A stretch of 64,000 nt of DNA from Streptomyces hayashii (lineage in GTDB: Bacteria > Actinomycetota > Actinomycetes > Streptomycetales > Streptomycetaceae). Within the stretch, counting starts at the first letter, position 1. The number at the start of each line of letters is the position of its first letter. The stretch covers positions 78,191 to 142,190 of the forward strand of contig NZ_JAHHIU010000001.1 in assembly GCF_024539815.1 (NCBI RefSeq), read 5' to 3'. Of this stretch, positions 1-9,338 are shown in pieces. The position numbers were made by a program, and so were the translations under genes. Below the pieces are notes generated by a model. The model was not told where the DNA came from and did not search any database. It was given only the letters and a program-made list of their open reading frames with translations.

Positions 1-265
1 GCAGCTTGTTGCCGAGGTGGGTGGTGAGAGCCTGGCCGATCGAGGCGCAGACGATCACGACGATGACCGCCACGACGGCGGCCGTGGTGCTCACCTCGGA
101 GTTCTCGGTCAGGGCGTCCCAGACCACGGGCAGCAGATAGACGGCGACGAGGCCGCCGCCCAGGAACCCGATCACCGACAGGATGCCGACGACGAAGCCC
201 TGGCGGTAGCCCACGACCGCGAACCAGACGGCCGCGACCAGCAACAGGATGTCCAGCACATTCAC
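1..265 (-). CDS. MarP-family membrane serine protease, N-terminal part (truncated by window edge)
   Basis: The minus strand reads a GTG-started, strongly hydrophobic N-terminus of about 88 residues that runs off the window. It begins MNVLDILLLVAAVWFAVVGY and continues with further membrane segments. This matches the CvpA/colicin V production-like membrane domain that precedes the trypsin-like periplasmic protease domain in actinobacterial MarP, an acid and oxidative stress protease. Only the membrane part is present, so the catalytic domain is not seen. It lies 13 bases downstream of the NUDIX gene and is probably co-transcribed with it. The family is inferred from the hydrophobic pattern and from the usual actinobacterial NUDIX-marP order. 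Confidence 0.75.
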   Translation of the reverse strand, partial: MNVLDILLLVAAVWFAVVGYRQGFVVGILSVIGFLGGGLVAVYLLPVVWDALTENSEVSTTAAVVAVIVVIVCASIGQALTTHLGNKL

Positions 266-278
266 GGGGATCACCCTG

Positions 279-974
279 TCATGACCGCCAGTCGAGCGGG
301 ACCTGCTTCTCCCGGTCCCAGGGGACCTCCCAGCCCGCGAAGTGCAGCAGGCGGTCGATGACACCGGCCGTGAATCCCCATACAAGAGCGGATTCGACCA
401 GGAATGCCGGGCCGCTGTGACCACTGGGATGCACGGCCGTGGCCCGGTTGGCCGGATTCGTGAGATCCGCCACGGGGACCGTGAAGACACGGGCCGTCTC
501 GCCGGGATCGACGACGCCCACCGGGCTCGGCTCGCGCCACCACCCCAGAACCGGGGTGACGACGAACTGGCTGACCGGGATGTACAGCTTGGGCAGCACG
601 CCGAAGAGCTGGACGCCGGACGGATCGAGGCCGGTCTCCTCCTCGGCCTCGCGCAGAGCCGCCTTGAGCGGCCCGTCACCGTGCGGGTCGCCGTCGTCCG
701 GGTCCAGGGCGCCGCCCGGGAAGGAGGGCTGGCCGGCGTGGGAGCGCAACGAGCTCGCCCGCTCCATGAGCAGCAGCTCGGGGCCGCGCTCGCCCTCGCC
801 GAACAGGATCAGGACCGCCGACTGGCGCCCCGCGCCGTTCTCCGGCGGCAGGAAGCGGCTGAGCTGGCGCGGCTGGACGGTGCCCGCCGCGTGCACCACC
901 GGGTCCAGCCAGGTGGGCAGGCCCTCCTTGCTGAGAGTCATCGGACCGCCCTGGGTACCGCTTGTGCGCGTCAT
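279..974 (-). CDS. NUDIX hydrolase, CoA pyrophosphatase type
   Basis: A protein of about 231 residues that is predicted to hydrolyse the pyrophosphate bond of coenzyme A or a related nucleoside diphosphate derivative. The NUDIX box is seen as GG(x)n-REAEEETGLD. It is preceded by the signature of the CoA-specific subfamily, LLMERASSLRSHAGQPSFPG, which is the UPF0035 LLxxRSxxLRxHxGQxxFPGG motif. An ATG start at 974 was chosen. A GTG at 980 and an ATG at 941 are alternatives. The gene sits between nth and marP on the same strand, as in many Streptomyces. The function rests on the family motif; the substrate is an inference. Confidence 0.85.
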   Translation of the reverse strand: MTRTSGTQGGPMTLSKEGLPTWLDPVVHAAGTVQPRQLSRFLPPENGAGRQSAVLILFGEGERGPELLLMERASSLRSHAGQPSFPGGALDPDDGDPHGDGPLKAALREAEEETGLDPSGVQLFGVLPKLYIPVSQFVVTPVLGWWREPSPVGVVDPGETARVFTVPVADLTNPANRATAVHPSGHSGPAFLVESALVWGFTAGVIDRLLHFAGWEVPWDREKQVPLDWRS

Positions 975-1212
975 CCTCACACCACCCCCCGTTCTGCCGA
1001 GTACAACGCCCGAATACCGACAGATCGTTCCGCGGGCCGCCGCGCTTTCGCCTCCGCAGCCCCCGCCGCCGCGACCGGCCCGGTCCCGAGTCTCACGAGG
1101 CCCGACGACGTCGGTGCCACGGCCCGTCCGGTCGCCGGCTCAGCCGTCACCCGTGCGGACCGTCCGGCGGCGGCTCGGGGCGCCGTCGGCCCCGCAGCCG
1201 GCCGTCCTGCCG

Positions 1213-2208
1213 TCATCCGGCCCCCAGCGGCGGGGCCGGGCGGCCACCCGCGTCCAGGTACGACTGGGGCGGGTTCAGACGCTGGCCGGGGAAGCCGCCC
1301 TTCTCGTACTTCAGGAGCTTCTCCGCCTTCTCGGGGTCCGTCTCGCCCTCGCCGTACGCCGGGCAGAGCGGGGCGACGGGGCAGGCGCCGCACGCCGGCT
1401 TGCGGGCGTGGCAGATGCGGCGGCCGTGGAAGATCACGTGGTGCGAGAGCATCGTCCACTCGCTCTTCGGGAAGAGCGCGCCGACGGCGGCCTCGATCTT
1501 GTCGGGCTCGGTCTGCTCGGTCCAGCGCCAGCGCCGCACAAGCCGCTGGAAGTGGGTGTCCACGGTGATCCCGGGCCGGCCGAACGCGTTGCCCAGCACC
1601 ACGAAGGCGGTCTTGCGGCCGACGCCGGGGAGCTTCACCAGGTCTTCCAGCCGGCCCGGGACCTCACCGCCGAACTCCTCGACCAGGGCCTTGGAGAGGC
1701 CTATCACCGACTTGGTCTTGGCCCGGAAGAAACCGGTGGGGCGGAGGATCTCCTCGACCCTCTCGGGGTCCGCGGCCGCCAGGTCCTCGGGGGTGGGGTA
1801 CGCGGCGAACAGGGCGGGGGTCGTCTGATTCACCCGGAGGTCGGTGGTCTGAGCGGACAGGACCGTGGCGATCACCAGCTGGAAGGGGTTCTCGAAGTCG
1901 AGCTCGGGGTGGGCGTAGGGGTAGATCCCGGCGAGTTCGCGGTTGATGCGGCGGGCGCGGCGCACGAGAGCGGTGCGCGACTCCGGCTTGCCGGCGGCCG
2001 CCTTCGCCGCTGACGACTTCACTGCGACGCCCTTCTCGGTGCCGCTCTCCCCGGCGGCCGTCCTCGCGGACGTCTTCTTCGCGGACGTCTTCTTCGAGGC
2101 AGTCCCTGTGGGAGTGACCTTCGTGACCGCGGGCTTGCGGGCGGCCTTCCCGACCGCGGCTTTCCCCGCGGTCGTCTTCGCGTCGTCGGCCGCTTTCTTC
2201 GCAGGCAT
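1213..2208 (-). CDS. nth: Endonuclease III (DNA glycosylase/AP lyase)
   Basis: A base-excision repair enzyme that removes oxidised pyrimidines and nicks AP sites. The helix-hairpin-helix LPGVGRKTA carries the catalytic lysine. VDTH carries the catalytic aspartate. The C-terminal [4Fe-4S] cluster ligands C-x6-C-x2-C-x5-C are intact. The N-terminus is a Lys/Ala-rich, histone H1-like tail of roughly 100 residues, common in Streptomyces Nth. The ATG at 2208 was chosen because an AAGGTGA ribosome site lies nine bases upstream. A GTG at 2331 would add about 41 basic residues. It is divergent from crp. Confidence 0.93.
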   Translation of the reverse strand: MPAKKAADDAKTTAGKAAVGKAARKPAVTKVTPTGTASKKTSAKKTSARTAAGESGTEKGVAVKSSAAKAAAGKPESRTALVRRARRINRELAGIYPYAHPELDFENPFQLVIATVLSAQTTDLRVNQTTPALFAAYPTPEDLAAADPERVEEILRPTGFFRAKTKSVIGLSKALVEEFGGEVPGRLEDLVKLPGVGRKTAFVVLGNAFGRPGITVDTHFQRLVRRWRWTEQTEPDKIEAAVGALFPKSEWTMLSHHVIFHGRRICHARKPACGACPVAPLCPAYGEGETDPEKAEKLLKYEKGGFPGQRLNPPQSYLDAGGRPAPPLGAG

Positions 2209-2536
2209 CTCGTTTGTCACCTTTGCCGTTTTCCTACCGCCACCGGAGCCCTGTTCGCCCACAGCGGAAACGCGACGTGCAACCACCCGCCCAGCCCCCT
2301 GGGCCTGTGCTCTCACCGGCGTTTTGGACACTCGGCCAGCCTAAAGCCCGACACGGACATCCGCCCCGGACCCTGAAGATCGGCCCCCAATTGGACCCCT
2401 GCCGCTTACCCCAGGACACGTGTGCGGCATCCTTGTGACAGATCACACTGTTTGGACCGCCCGGCAAAACGGGGAACACGGACCCCTGGTACGCGGGGAG
2501 CAAGATCCCCTGAGCAGGTCGACAAGGAGAGAACTC

Positions 2537-3211
2537 GTGGACGACGTCCTGCGGCGCAACCCGCTCTTCGCGGCCCTCGACGACGAGCAGGCCGCCGAAC
2601 TGCGCGCCTCCATGAGCGAGGTGACCCTGGCCCGTGGCGACTCCCTGTTCCACGAAGGCGACCCCGGCGACCGGCTCTACGTCGTCACCGAGGGCAAGGT
2701 CAAGCTCCACCGCACGTCCCCGGACGGCCGGGAGAACATGCTGGCCGTGGTGGGCCCCAGCGAGCTGATCGGAGAGCTGTCGCTCTTCGACCCGGGCCCG
2801 CGCACGGCGACCGCCACCGCCCTCACCGAGGTCAAGCTCCTCGGTCTCGGCCACGGCGACCTCCAGCCCTGGCTGAACGCCCGCCCCGAGGTGGCCACCG
2901 CGCTGCTGCGCGCCGTCGCCCGGCGTCTGCGCAAGACCAACGACGCCATGTCCGACCTGGTCTTCTCGGACGTGCCCGGTCGCGTGGCCCGCGCCCTGCT
3001 GGACCTCTCCCGCCGCTTCGGCGTGCAGTCCGAGGAGGGCATCCACGTCGTCCACGACCTCACGCAGGAGGAGCTGGCCCAGCTCGTGGGCGCCTCGCGC
3101 GAGACCGTGAACAAGGCGCTGGCCGACTTCGCCCAGCGCGGCTGGCTGCGCCTGGAAGCACGCGCGGTCATCCTGCTGGACGTGGAGCGACTGGCCAAGC
3201 GGTCGCGCTAG
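2537..3211 (+). CDS. crp: Crp/Fnr-family transcriptional regulator
   Basis: A 224-residue cyclic-nucleotide-type regulator, nearly identical in layout and sequence to S. coelicolor Crp (SCO3571), which acts in germination, development and antibiotic production. The N-terminal cNMP-binding beta-roll occupies about residues 15-120, with GELSLFDPGPRTATATA in the phosphate-binding cassette. A dimerisation helix follows, then a winged HTH (TQEELAQLVGASRETVNKAL). The GTG at 2537 is preceded by AAGGAG with eight bases spacing and gives the family length. An open upstream ATG at 2420 would add 39 residues unlike the family. Confidence 0.95.
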   Translation: MDDVLRRNPLFAALDDEQAAELRASMSEVTLARGDSLFHEGDPGDRLYVVTEGKVKLHRTSPDGRENMLAVVGPSELIGELSLFDPGPRTATATALTEVKLLGLGHGDLQPWLNARPEVATALLRAVARRLRKTNDAMSDLVFSDVPGRVARALLDLSRRFGVQSEEGIHVVHDLTQEELAQLVGASRETVNKALADFAQRGWLRLEARAVILLDVERLAKRSR

Positions 3212-3243
3212 CGGCCGCCCTCCGACCACCACGCCGTGACCCC

Positions 3244-4071
3244 ATGACCGGAACGGTCCCCTCCCGGGGCCTCGACGCCCAGGGACACATCACCCGCGAG
3301 GGCTCCCTCGCGCGCGTGACGCACGATTTCCAGCCGGTCGTCGCAGCGGCCCGGGAGCGGATCCCGGGCTTCTTCGGGGGCCGGCTGCACAGCGCGTACA
3401 TCAACGGTTCGATTCCCCGTGGCGCCGCGCGCGTGGGACGCAGCGACGTCGACCTGCTGGTGGCACTGCGCGAGGAGCCCACCGAGGCGGACCGGGCCGC
3501 GGGACGGGCTCTGATCCAGAGCCTCGACGAGGAGTTCGGGCAGATCGACGGCGGCGGAACGCTGCTGTTCAGCCGCGCCCGCCTGCTGAGCGACCTGGAG
3601 AGGCACGATCTGGGGTTCTTCATCGCCTGCCTGTGCACCCCGCTCCTGGGCGAGGACCTTGCCGAACGTCTGCCCCGCTACCGCCCCGACGCGCTGCTCG
3701 CGCGCGAGACCAACGGCGACCTCGCCCTGTTCCTGCCGCGCTGGCGCGAGCGCATCGCCTCCGCGGACGACTCCGAGGCGGCTCTGCGGCCTCTGGTGCG
3801 GTTCATGTCCCGGCACCTCGTGCGCACGGCGTTCACCCTCGTCATGCCCCGCTGGAACGGCTGGACGAGCGACCTGCACGAGATGGCGGAGGCGTTCGGC
3901 GCGTACTACCCCACGCGCGCGGAGCAGGCCCGCACGGCAGCCGTCCTCGGATACGAGCCGCGGGGTGACCGCGCCGTCCTGTCGTCGTACGTGGACGACT
4001 TCGGCCCCTGGCTCGCCGACGAATACGCGCGCGTGCACGGCGTGAAGGCCCGCAGGCCCGAAGAGGCCTAG
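3244..4071 (+). CDS. Nucleotidyltransferase-domain protein
   Basis: A 275-residue protein with a polymerase-beta-type nucleotidyltransferase motif near residue 60: a glycine-serine pair (INGSIPRG) followed about ten residues later by DVD, the metal-binding acidic pair. A helical C-terminal region follows, as in aminoglycoside nucleotidyltransferase-like or MNT-fold proteins. The substrate is unknown. No convincing ribosome site precedes the ATG, and the gene starts 32 bases after crp, so read-through or coupling with crp is possible. It converges on the metallo-hydrolase gene with a gap of only nine bases. Confidence 0.75.
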   Translation: MTGTVPSRGLDAQGHITREGSLARVTHDFQPVVAAARERIPGFFGGRLHSAYINGSIPRGAARVGRSDVDLLVALREEPTEADRAAGRALIQSLDEEFGQIDGGGTLLFSRARLLSDLERHDLGFFIACLCTPLLGEDLAERLPRYRPDALLARETNGDLALFLPRWRERIASADDSEAALRPLVRFMSRHLVRTAFTLVMPRWNGWTSDLHEMAEAFGAYYPTRAEQARTAAVLGYEPRGDRAVLSSYVDDFGPWLADEYARVHGVKARRPEEA

Positions 4072-4080
4072 GACGGGGCT

Positions 4081-4911
4081 CTAGATCAGCCCGTGGTCCG
4101 TCAGGTACTCCAACTGGGCGCGCACCGACAGCTCCGCCGCCGGCCACAGGGAGCGGTCGACGTCGGCGTACACGTGGGCGACGACGTCGGCGGGATCGCT
4201 GCGGCCGCTCTCGACGGCCGTCTCGACCTGGGCGAGCCGGTGGGCGCGGTGGGCGAGATAGAACTCGACGGCGCCCTGGGCGTCCTCCAGGACCGGCCCG
4301 TGGCCCGGCAGGACGGTGTGGACGCCGTCGTCGACCGTGAGGGACCGCAGCCGCCGCAGGGAGTCCAGATAGTCGCCCAGGCGGCCGTCGGGATGCGCGA
4401 CGACGGTCGTGCCGCGGCCGAGGATCGTGTCACCCGTCAGAACGGCCTGGTCGGCCGGGAGGTGGAAGCACAGGGAGTCGGCGGTGTGCCCCGGCGTCGG
4501 CACGACCCGCAGCTCCAGGCCGCCCACGCTGATCACGTCCCCGGCGGCCAGGCCCTCCTCGCCCAGCCGCACCGCCGGGTCCAGGGCTCGCACCTTCGTG
4601 CCGGTCAGTCCGGCGAAGCGGACGGCGCCCTCGGCGTGGTCGGGATGGCCGTGCGTCAGCAGGGTCAGGGCGACGCGCTTGCCGGCCCGCTCGGCGGTGT
4701 CGACGACCGCGCGCAGGTGACGCTCGTCCAGCGGCCCCGGGTCGATCACGACCGCCAGTTCGGAGTCGGGTTCGGCGACGATCCAGGTGTTCGTGCCGTC
4801 CAGGGTCATCGCGGACGCGTTCGGCGCGAGGACGTTGACCGCGCGCGCGGTGGCGGGGCCCGAGAGGGCTCCGCCTCGCGGCTGGCCGGGGAGGGCGGCT
4901 GCGTCGGTCAT
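4081..4911 (-). CDS. MBL-fold metallo-hydrolase
   Basis: A 276-residue metallo-beta-lactamase-fold hydrolase. The zinc motif is seen as LLTHGHPDHAEGA, with further ligands in the PTPGHTADSLC segment, a LTGDTILGRG aspartate and a C-terminal LPGHGPV histidine. This layout is typical of the glyoxalase II/LACTB2-like group. The ATG at 4911 has GGAAGG eight bases upstream. The longer open frame to 5037 has no family support. It lies downstream of a NUDIX gene on the same strand, a conserved Streptomyces arrangement. The substrate is unknown. Confidence 0.88.
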   Translation of the reverse strand: MTDAAALPGQPRGGALSGPATARAVNVLAPNASAMTLDGTNTWIVAEPDSELAVVIDPGPLDERHLRAVVDTAERAGKRVALTLLTHGHPDHAEGAVRFAGLTGTKVRALDPAVRLGEEGLAAGDVISVGGLELRVVPTPGHTADSLCFHLPADQAVLTGDTILGRGTTVVAHPDGRLGDYLDSLRRLRSLTVDDGVHTVLPGHGPVLEDAQGAVEFYLAHRAHRLAQVETAVESGRSDPADVVAHVYADVDRSLWPAAELSVRAQLEYLTDHGLI

Positions 4912-5052
4912 ACGGGAGTGCCTTCCATCAGACGTCGTCAGCTGTCGTCGGTCGGGGCCGAGCGTCCCGCCGGCGGCCCTGACCCAGCGGTCGGTCCGGG
5001 ACGAGCCGGTGGCGCGGGACAAGGACCGGGACGGCACCGGTGTTCAGGGCCG

Positions 5053-5931
5053 TCATGCGGGGCCTCCTCCGGGTGCGGCGGCCGGGATGTGCTTCGTGAA
5101 CTCGTCGTGCCCCGGCCAGGACAGCACGACCACGCCGTCCTCCAGGCGGGCCTCGGCGAGGACCGGGCTCAGGTCGCGCTCGGGGGCCGCGGCGAGCGCC
5201 TGCGCCGCCGTGGCGTACGGGACGAGCCGGCGCAGCGTCGCGATGGTCGGCGGCATCATCAGCAGCTCACCCCTGTCGTACGAGGCCGCCGCGTCCGTCG
5301 GGCGGATCCACACCGTGCGGTCGGCCTCCGTCGACGCGTTGCGGGTGCGCTGTCCCTCGGGGAGCGCGGCCACGAAGAACCAGGTGTCGTAGCGCCGCGA
5401 CTCGAACTCGGGAGTGATCCAGCGCGTCCAGGCGCCGAGGAGGTCGGAGCGCAGCACCAGACCGCGCCGGTCGAGGAACTCGGCGAAGGACAGGTCGCGG
5501 GCGGCCACCGCGACCCGGTCGGCCTCCCAGTCGGCGCCCGTGATGTCACTGACCACGGAGTTCGGGGTCGGTCCCGCGAGCAGGACGCCGGCCTCCTCGT
5601 ACGTCTCGCGCACGGCCGCGCAGACGATCGCCTGGGCCGCCGTCTCGTCGACGCCCAGGCGCTCCGCCCACCACGCGCGCGTGGGGCCTGCCCAGCGGAC
5701 GTGCCGGTCGTCGTCGCGCGGGTCGACACCGCCGCCGGGATAGGCGTACGCGCCCGCGGCGAAGGCCATGGAGGCGCGTCTGCGCAGCATGTGGACGACA
5801 GGGCCGCCGTCGGTGTCCTTCAGGAGCATGACGGTGGCCGCGCGCTTCGGGGCGACCGGAGTGAGCGTGCCGTCCGCGAGCGCGCGGATGCGTTCCGGCC
5901 AGTCCTGGGGGAACCACTGCCCATTCGCCAT
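5053..5931 (-). CDS. NUDIX hydrolase
   Basis: A 292-residue NUDIX protein. The box is seen as AYPGGGVDPRDD, a long insertion of about 35 residues, and then REtyEEAGVLL, so the glycine half and the REx2EExG half are separated more widely than in the classical 23-residue box. This spacing is typical of the actinobacterial family next to RidA and DUF4177 genes. The start is the ATG at 5931, MANGQWFPQDWPER. The hydrolysed nucleotide derivative cannot be predicted. The MBL-fold gene follows after 141 bases. Confidence 0.85.
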   Translation of the reverse strand: MANGQWFPQDWPERIRALADGTLTPVAPKRAATVMLLKDTDGGPVVHMLRRRASMAFAAGAYAYPGGGVDPRDDDRHVRWAGPTRAWWAERLGVDETAAQAIVCAAVRETYEEAGVLLAGPTPNSVVSDITGADWEADRVAVAARDLSFAEFLDRRGLVLRSDLLGAWTRWITPEFESRRYDTWFFVAALPEGQRTRNASTEADRTVWIRPTDAAASYDRGELLMMPPTIATLRRLVPYATAAQALAAAPERDLSPVLAEARLEDGVVVLSWPGHDEFTKHIPAAAPGGGPA

Positions 5932-6092
5932 GGGCGCGAGGCTATCCCGTGGCGCGTGAATGTTCGAGAGGTACCCGAGGTCAGGGCACGTCCACGAGAC
6001 TCCCTCGAAGTCCTGGGAGGCCCTCCTGGGGCCCCTGGAGGGCCGCGGAACGCGTCCACGGCTCTCCACGGCCCCAGAGGGCGCTCAGGCCG

Positions 6093-6557
6093 CTACGGGA
6101 CGAGTTCCACCTGGATCTCGACCTCGACCGGCGCGTCCAACGGCAGCACGGCGACGCCCACCGCGCTGCGCGCGTGCACACCCTTGTCGCCGAAGACCTC
6201 GCCCAGCAGCTCGCTCGCGCCGTTGAGGACGGCGGGCTGGCCGGTGAAGTCCGAGGCCGACGCCACGAAGCCGACCACCTTCACCACGCGCGCGACGCGG
6301 TCCAGGTCGCCCGCGACGGACTTGACGGCGGCCAGCGCGTTCAGGGCGCAGGTGCGGGCCAGCTCCTTGGCCTCCTCGGGGGTGACCTCTGCGCCGACCT
6401 TGCCGGTGACCGGCAGCTTGCCCTCCACCATGGGCAGCTGACCGGCCGTGTACACGTACGGACCGGACTGCACCGCGGGCTGGTAGGCCGCCAGGGGCGG
6501 CACGACCGCCGGCAGGGTCAGTCCCAGCTCGGCGAGCCTCGCCTCGACCGCGCTCAC
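6093..6557 (-). CDS. RidA/YjgF-family protein
   Basis: A 154-residue member of the RidA (YjgF/YER057c/UK114) family. Canonical members hydrolyse reactive enamine/imine intermediates released by PLP enzymes. The GTG start at 6557 overlaps the stop of the DUF4177 gene by four bases, indicating translational coupling. The family hallmarks SGPYVYTAGQLP and a C-terminal VEIQVELVP strand are visible. This longer actinobacterial subgroup (LAELGLTLPAVVPP start) may differ from archetypal RidA in its catalytic arginine, so the activity is an inference. Confidence 0.87.
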   Translation of the reverse strand: MSAVEARLAELGLTLPAVVPPLAAYQPAVQSGPYVYTAGQLPMVEGKLPVTGKVGAEVTPEEAKELARTCALNALAAVKSVAGDLDRVARVVKVVGFVASASDFTGQPAVLNGASELLGEVFGDKGVHARSAVGVAVLPLDAPVEVEIQVELVP

Positions 6558-6712
6558 GCCTTCGCCCGCTTCAGGTACGCGACGAGCTGTTCCGGGTTGT
6601 TCGGCCCGGGCACGACCTGGACGAGCTCCCAGCCGTCCTCGCCCCAGGTGTCCAGAATCTGCTTCGTTGCGTGGACGAGCAGCGGCACGGTTGCGTATTC
6701 CCACTTGGTCAT
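6554..6712 (-). CDS. DUF4177 small protein
   Basis: A 52-residue protein beginning MTKWEYATVPLLVHATKQIL with a WGEDGWELVQVVPGP segment, the pattern of DUF4177, a small family of unknown function widespread in actinobacteria. It precedes the RidA gene and overlaps it by four bases (GTGA), so the two are probably made from one message. The ATG at 6712 is in the divergent region facing the ArsA pair. Confidence 0.85.
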   Translation of the reverse strand: MTKWEYATVPLLVHATKQILDTWGEDGWELVQVVPGPNNPEQLVAYLKRAKA

Positions 6713-6832
6713 GGGGGCGACTGTATCCGCTGTCGCCGGAGGGGCTGTTCCCCAGGCCATGTGGCCGATTGCCGCCCCCGTTGTCCACAGCCTCCCGGTT
6801 GCCTCGGGCGCCGACTGGTTACGCTCGAAGAC

Positions 6833-7810
6833 GTGAGCAGGCTCCAGGTCGTCAGCGGCAAGGGCGGGACCGGCAAGACGACGGTCGCCGCGGCCCTCGC
6901 GCTTGCCCTCGCCACGGCGGGGAAGCGCACGCTTCTCGTCGAGGTGGAGGGCCGGCAGGGCATCGCACAGCTCTTCGAGACAGAGGCGTTGCCCTATGAG
7001 GAACGCAAGATCGCCGTAGCGTCGGGCGGCGGGGAGGTGTACGCCCTCGCCATCGACCCCGAACTGGCCCTTCTGGACTACCTCCAGATGTTCTACAAAC
7101 TGGGGGGCGCCGGACGGGCCCTGAAGAAGCTCGGCGCGATCGACTTCGCCACCACGATCGCGCCCGGCCTGAGGGACGTGCTCCTGACCGGCAAGGCGTG
7201 CGAGGCGGTACGGCGCAAGGACAGGAACGGGCGGTTCGTGTACGACTACGTCGTCATGGACGCTCCGCCCACCGGTCGCATCACCCGCTTCCTGAACGTC
7301 AACGACGAGGTGGCGGGGCTGGCCAGGATCGGCCCGATACACAATCAGGCACAGGCCGTGATGCGGGTGCTGAAGTCGCCGGAGACGGCCGTGCACCTGG
7401 TGACGCTGCTGGAGGAGATGCCCGTCCAGGAGACCGCCGACGGCATCGCCGAGCTGCGGGCGGCGAAACTGCCGGTGGGGCGGGTCATCGTCAACATGGT
7501 GCGCCCCGAGGTGCTGGACGAGGACGGGCTGGAACTCGTACGGACCGTGACGCGTTCCTCTGTCGCCCGGTCGTTGTCCGCGGCGGGGCTGGGCGGAGCG
7601 CGACGCGGCGGGCGCGCCGAGCGGCTGGTGGATCCGCTCCTGAAGCAGGCCGAGGAGTACGCGGAGCGGTACGCGCTGGAGCACGAGCAGCGCGCGGTTC
7701 TGGACGAACTGGGCCTGCCGTTGCACGAACTGCCCTTGTTCGCCGAGGGCATGGACCTCGCGGGCCTGTACCAGCTCGCCACCGAACTGCGGAAGCAGGG
7801 GATCGCATGA
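6833..7810 (+). CDS. ArsA/GET3-like ATPase, first of a pair
   Basis: A 325-residue P-loop ATPase of the anion-transporting ArsA/GET3 group. The deviant Walker A motif SGKGGTGKTTV with its signature lysine is at the extreme N-terminus, and a DAPPTGRITRFL segment marks the switch region. In Streptomyces this gene is always paired with the next (as SCO3577-SCO3578), and an arsenical role is not established. The GTG at 6833 was chosen because it places the P-loop directly after the first strand. Its stop overlaps the next start as ATGA. Confidence 0.88.
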   Translation: MSRLQVVSGKGGTGKTTVAAALALALATAGKRTLLVEVEGRQGIAQLFETEALPYEERKIAVASGGGEVYALAIDPELALLDYLQMFYKLGGAGRALKKLGAIDFATTIAPGLRDVLLTGKACEAVRRKDRNGRFVYDYVVMDAPPTGRITRFLNVNDEVAGLARIGPIHNQAQAVMRVLKSPETAVHLVTLLEEMPVQETADGIAELRAAKLPVGRVIVNMVRPEVLDEDGLELVRTVTRSSVARSLSAAGLGGARRGGRAERLVDPLLKQAEEYAERYALEHEQRAVLDELGLPLHELPLFAEGMDLAGLYQLATELRKQGIA

Positions 7811-9324
7811 GTGCTGACCGGACCCACGACCAGGGAAGCACCCGGCGCCGTCTCTCCCCCGCGCCCGTGCTGGAGCTCGACCCGCTGCTCGACGACCCGG
7901 CGACCCGCATCGTGGTCTGCTGCGGCTCGGGCGGCGTGGGCAAGACGACGACGGCGGCGGCGCTGGGGCTCAGGGCGGCCGAGCGCGGCCGCAAGGTGGT
8001 CGTCCTCACCATCGACCCGGCGCGCCGGCTCGCGCAGTCCATGGGCATCGACTCGCTGGACAACACCCCGCGCCGGGTGAAGGGCGTCGAGGGGGACGGC
8101 GAACTGCACGCGATGATGCTCGACATGAAGCGCACCTTCGACGAGATCGTCGAGGCGCACGCGGATCCGGACCGGGCCGCCGCGATCCTGGGCAACCCGT
8201 TCTACCAGTCCCTCTCGGCGGGATTCGCGGGCACCCAGGAGTACATGGCGATGGAGAAGCTGGGCCAGCTCCGCGCGCGGGACGAGTGGGATCTGATCGT
8301 CGTCGACACCCCGCCGTCGCGCTCGGCGCTGGACTTCCTGGACGCGCCCAAACGGCTGGGGTCGTTCCTGGACGGCAAGCTGATCCGGGTCCTGCTCGCG
8401 CCGGCGAAGGTGGGCGGCCGCGCCGGGATGAAGTTCCTCAACGTCGGGATGTCGATGATGACCGGCGCGCTGGGCAAGCTGCTCGGCGGCCAGCTGCTGA
8501 AGGACGTGCAGACGTTCGTGGCGGCGATGGACTCGATGTTCGGCGGCTTCCGTACGCGCGCGGACGCCACGTACAAGCTGCTTCAGGCGCCCGGCACGGC
8601 GTTCCTGGTGGTGGCGGCTCCCGAGCGGGACGCGCTGCGGGAGGCCGCCTACTTCGTGCAGCGGCTGGCCGCCGAGGACATGCCACTGGCCGGTCTGGTG
8701 CTCAACCGCGTCCACGGCAGCGGCGCCGCCCAGCTGTCCGCCGAGAGGGCGCTCGCCGCAGCGGAAAATCTTGAAGAGCCCGGCATTGTGGATCAGGACG
8801 ACGGGAAGGCTGGACTTCGTAACTCTCCCGACACGCAAGGCAGTTCAGAATCACCCGCACCCGGTCCGGAGCGCGACGCCCCCATCGACGCAGACCGGAC
8901 CATCGACACGGGCCAGACCACCGACGCGACCCGGGCCACGGACCCCGGCAGGGCCGCGGGCTCCGGCGCGGACACCGACCCGGCCGCGGACGGCGGCGGC
9001 GACGACTCGTCCGGAGCCGCGGAAACCCACGCGGACCGGACGACGACGGCAACGACGACGGACGCCGACCGGACGGCGGCGTCCGAGGCGGAGCGGGCCG
9101 TGGACGACCTCACCGCAAGCCTGTTGAGGCTGCACGCGGAGCGCATGCACCTGCTCTCCCGCGAGCAGCGCACGCGTGACCGCTTCACCGCGCTCCACCC
9201 GGAGGTGGCGGTGACCGAGGTGGCCGCACTGCCCGGAGACGTGCACGACCTGACGGGTCTGCGGGACATCGGGAACCGGCTCGCGACCGAGCAGCCGGAG
9301 CTGCCCGAGGCTGCCGACGCCTGA
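7807..9324 (+). CDS. ArsA/GET3-like ATPase, second of a pair, with disordered insert
   Basis: A 505-residue partner of the preceding ATPase. The deviant Walker A is CGSGGVGKTTTAAALG near residue 42, and VVDTPPSRSALDF forms the switch region. A hydrophobic segment with VGMSMMTGALGKLLGG follows. Between about residues 330 and 430 there is an Asp/Thr/Ala-rich low-complexity stretch, before a conserved C-terminal helical tail. The start overlaps the upstream stop by four bases. The pair probably forms a heteromeric ATPase. It converges on wblA with a gap of 14 bases. Confidence 0.87.
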   Translation: MSADRTHDQGSTRRRLSPAPVLELDPLLDDPATRIVVCCGSGGVGKTTTAAALGLRAAERGRKVVVLTIDPARRLAQSMGIDSLDNTPRRVKGVEGDGELHAMMLDMKRTFDEIVEAHADPDRAAAILGNPFYQSLSAGFAGTQEYMAMEKLGQLRARDEWDLIVVDTPPSRSALDFLDAPKRLGSFLDGKLIRVLLAPAKVGGRAGMKFLNVGMSMMTGALGKLLGGQLLKDVQTFVAAMDSMFGGFRTRADATYKLLQAPGTAFLVVAAPERDALREAAYFVQRLAAEDMPLAGLVLNRVHGSGAAQLSAERALAAAENLEEPGIVDQDDGKAGLRNSPDTQGSSESPAPGPERDAPIDADRTIDTGQTTDATRATDPGRAAGSGADTDPAADGGGDDSSGAAETHADRTTTATTTDADRTAASEAERAVDDLTASLLRLHAERMHLLSREQRTRDRFTALHPEVAVTEVAALPGDVHDLTGLRDIGNRLATEQPELPEAADA

Positions 9325-9338
9325 GCCGGGGGCTGTGC

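Noticed and set aside
4093..6441. Plus-strand 782-codon open frame across the MBL and NUDIX genes
   Set aside because: It covers two real minus-strand genes and their gap, and lacks any recognisable domain.
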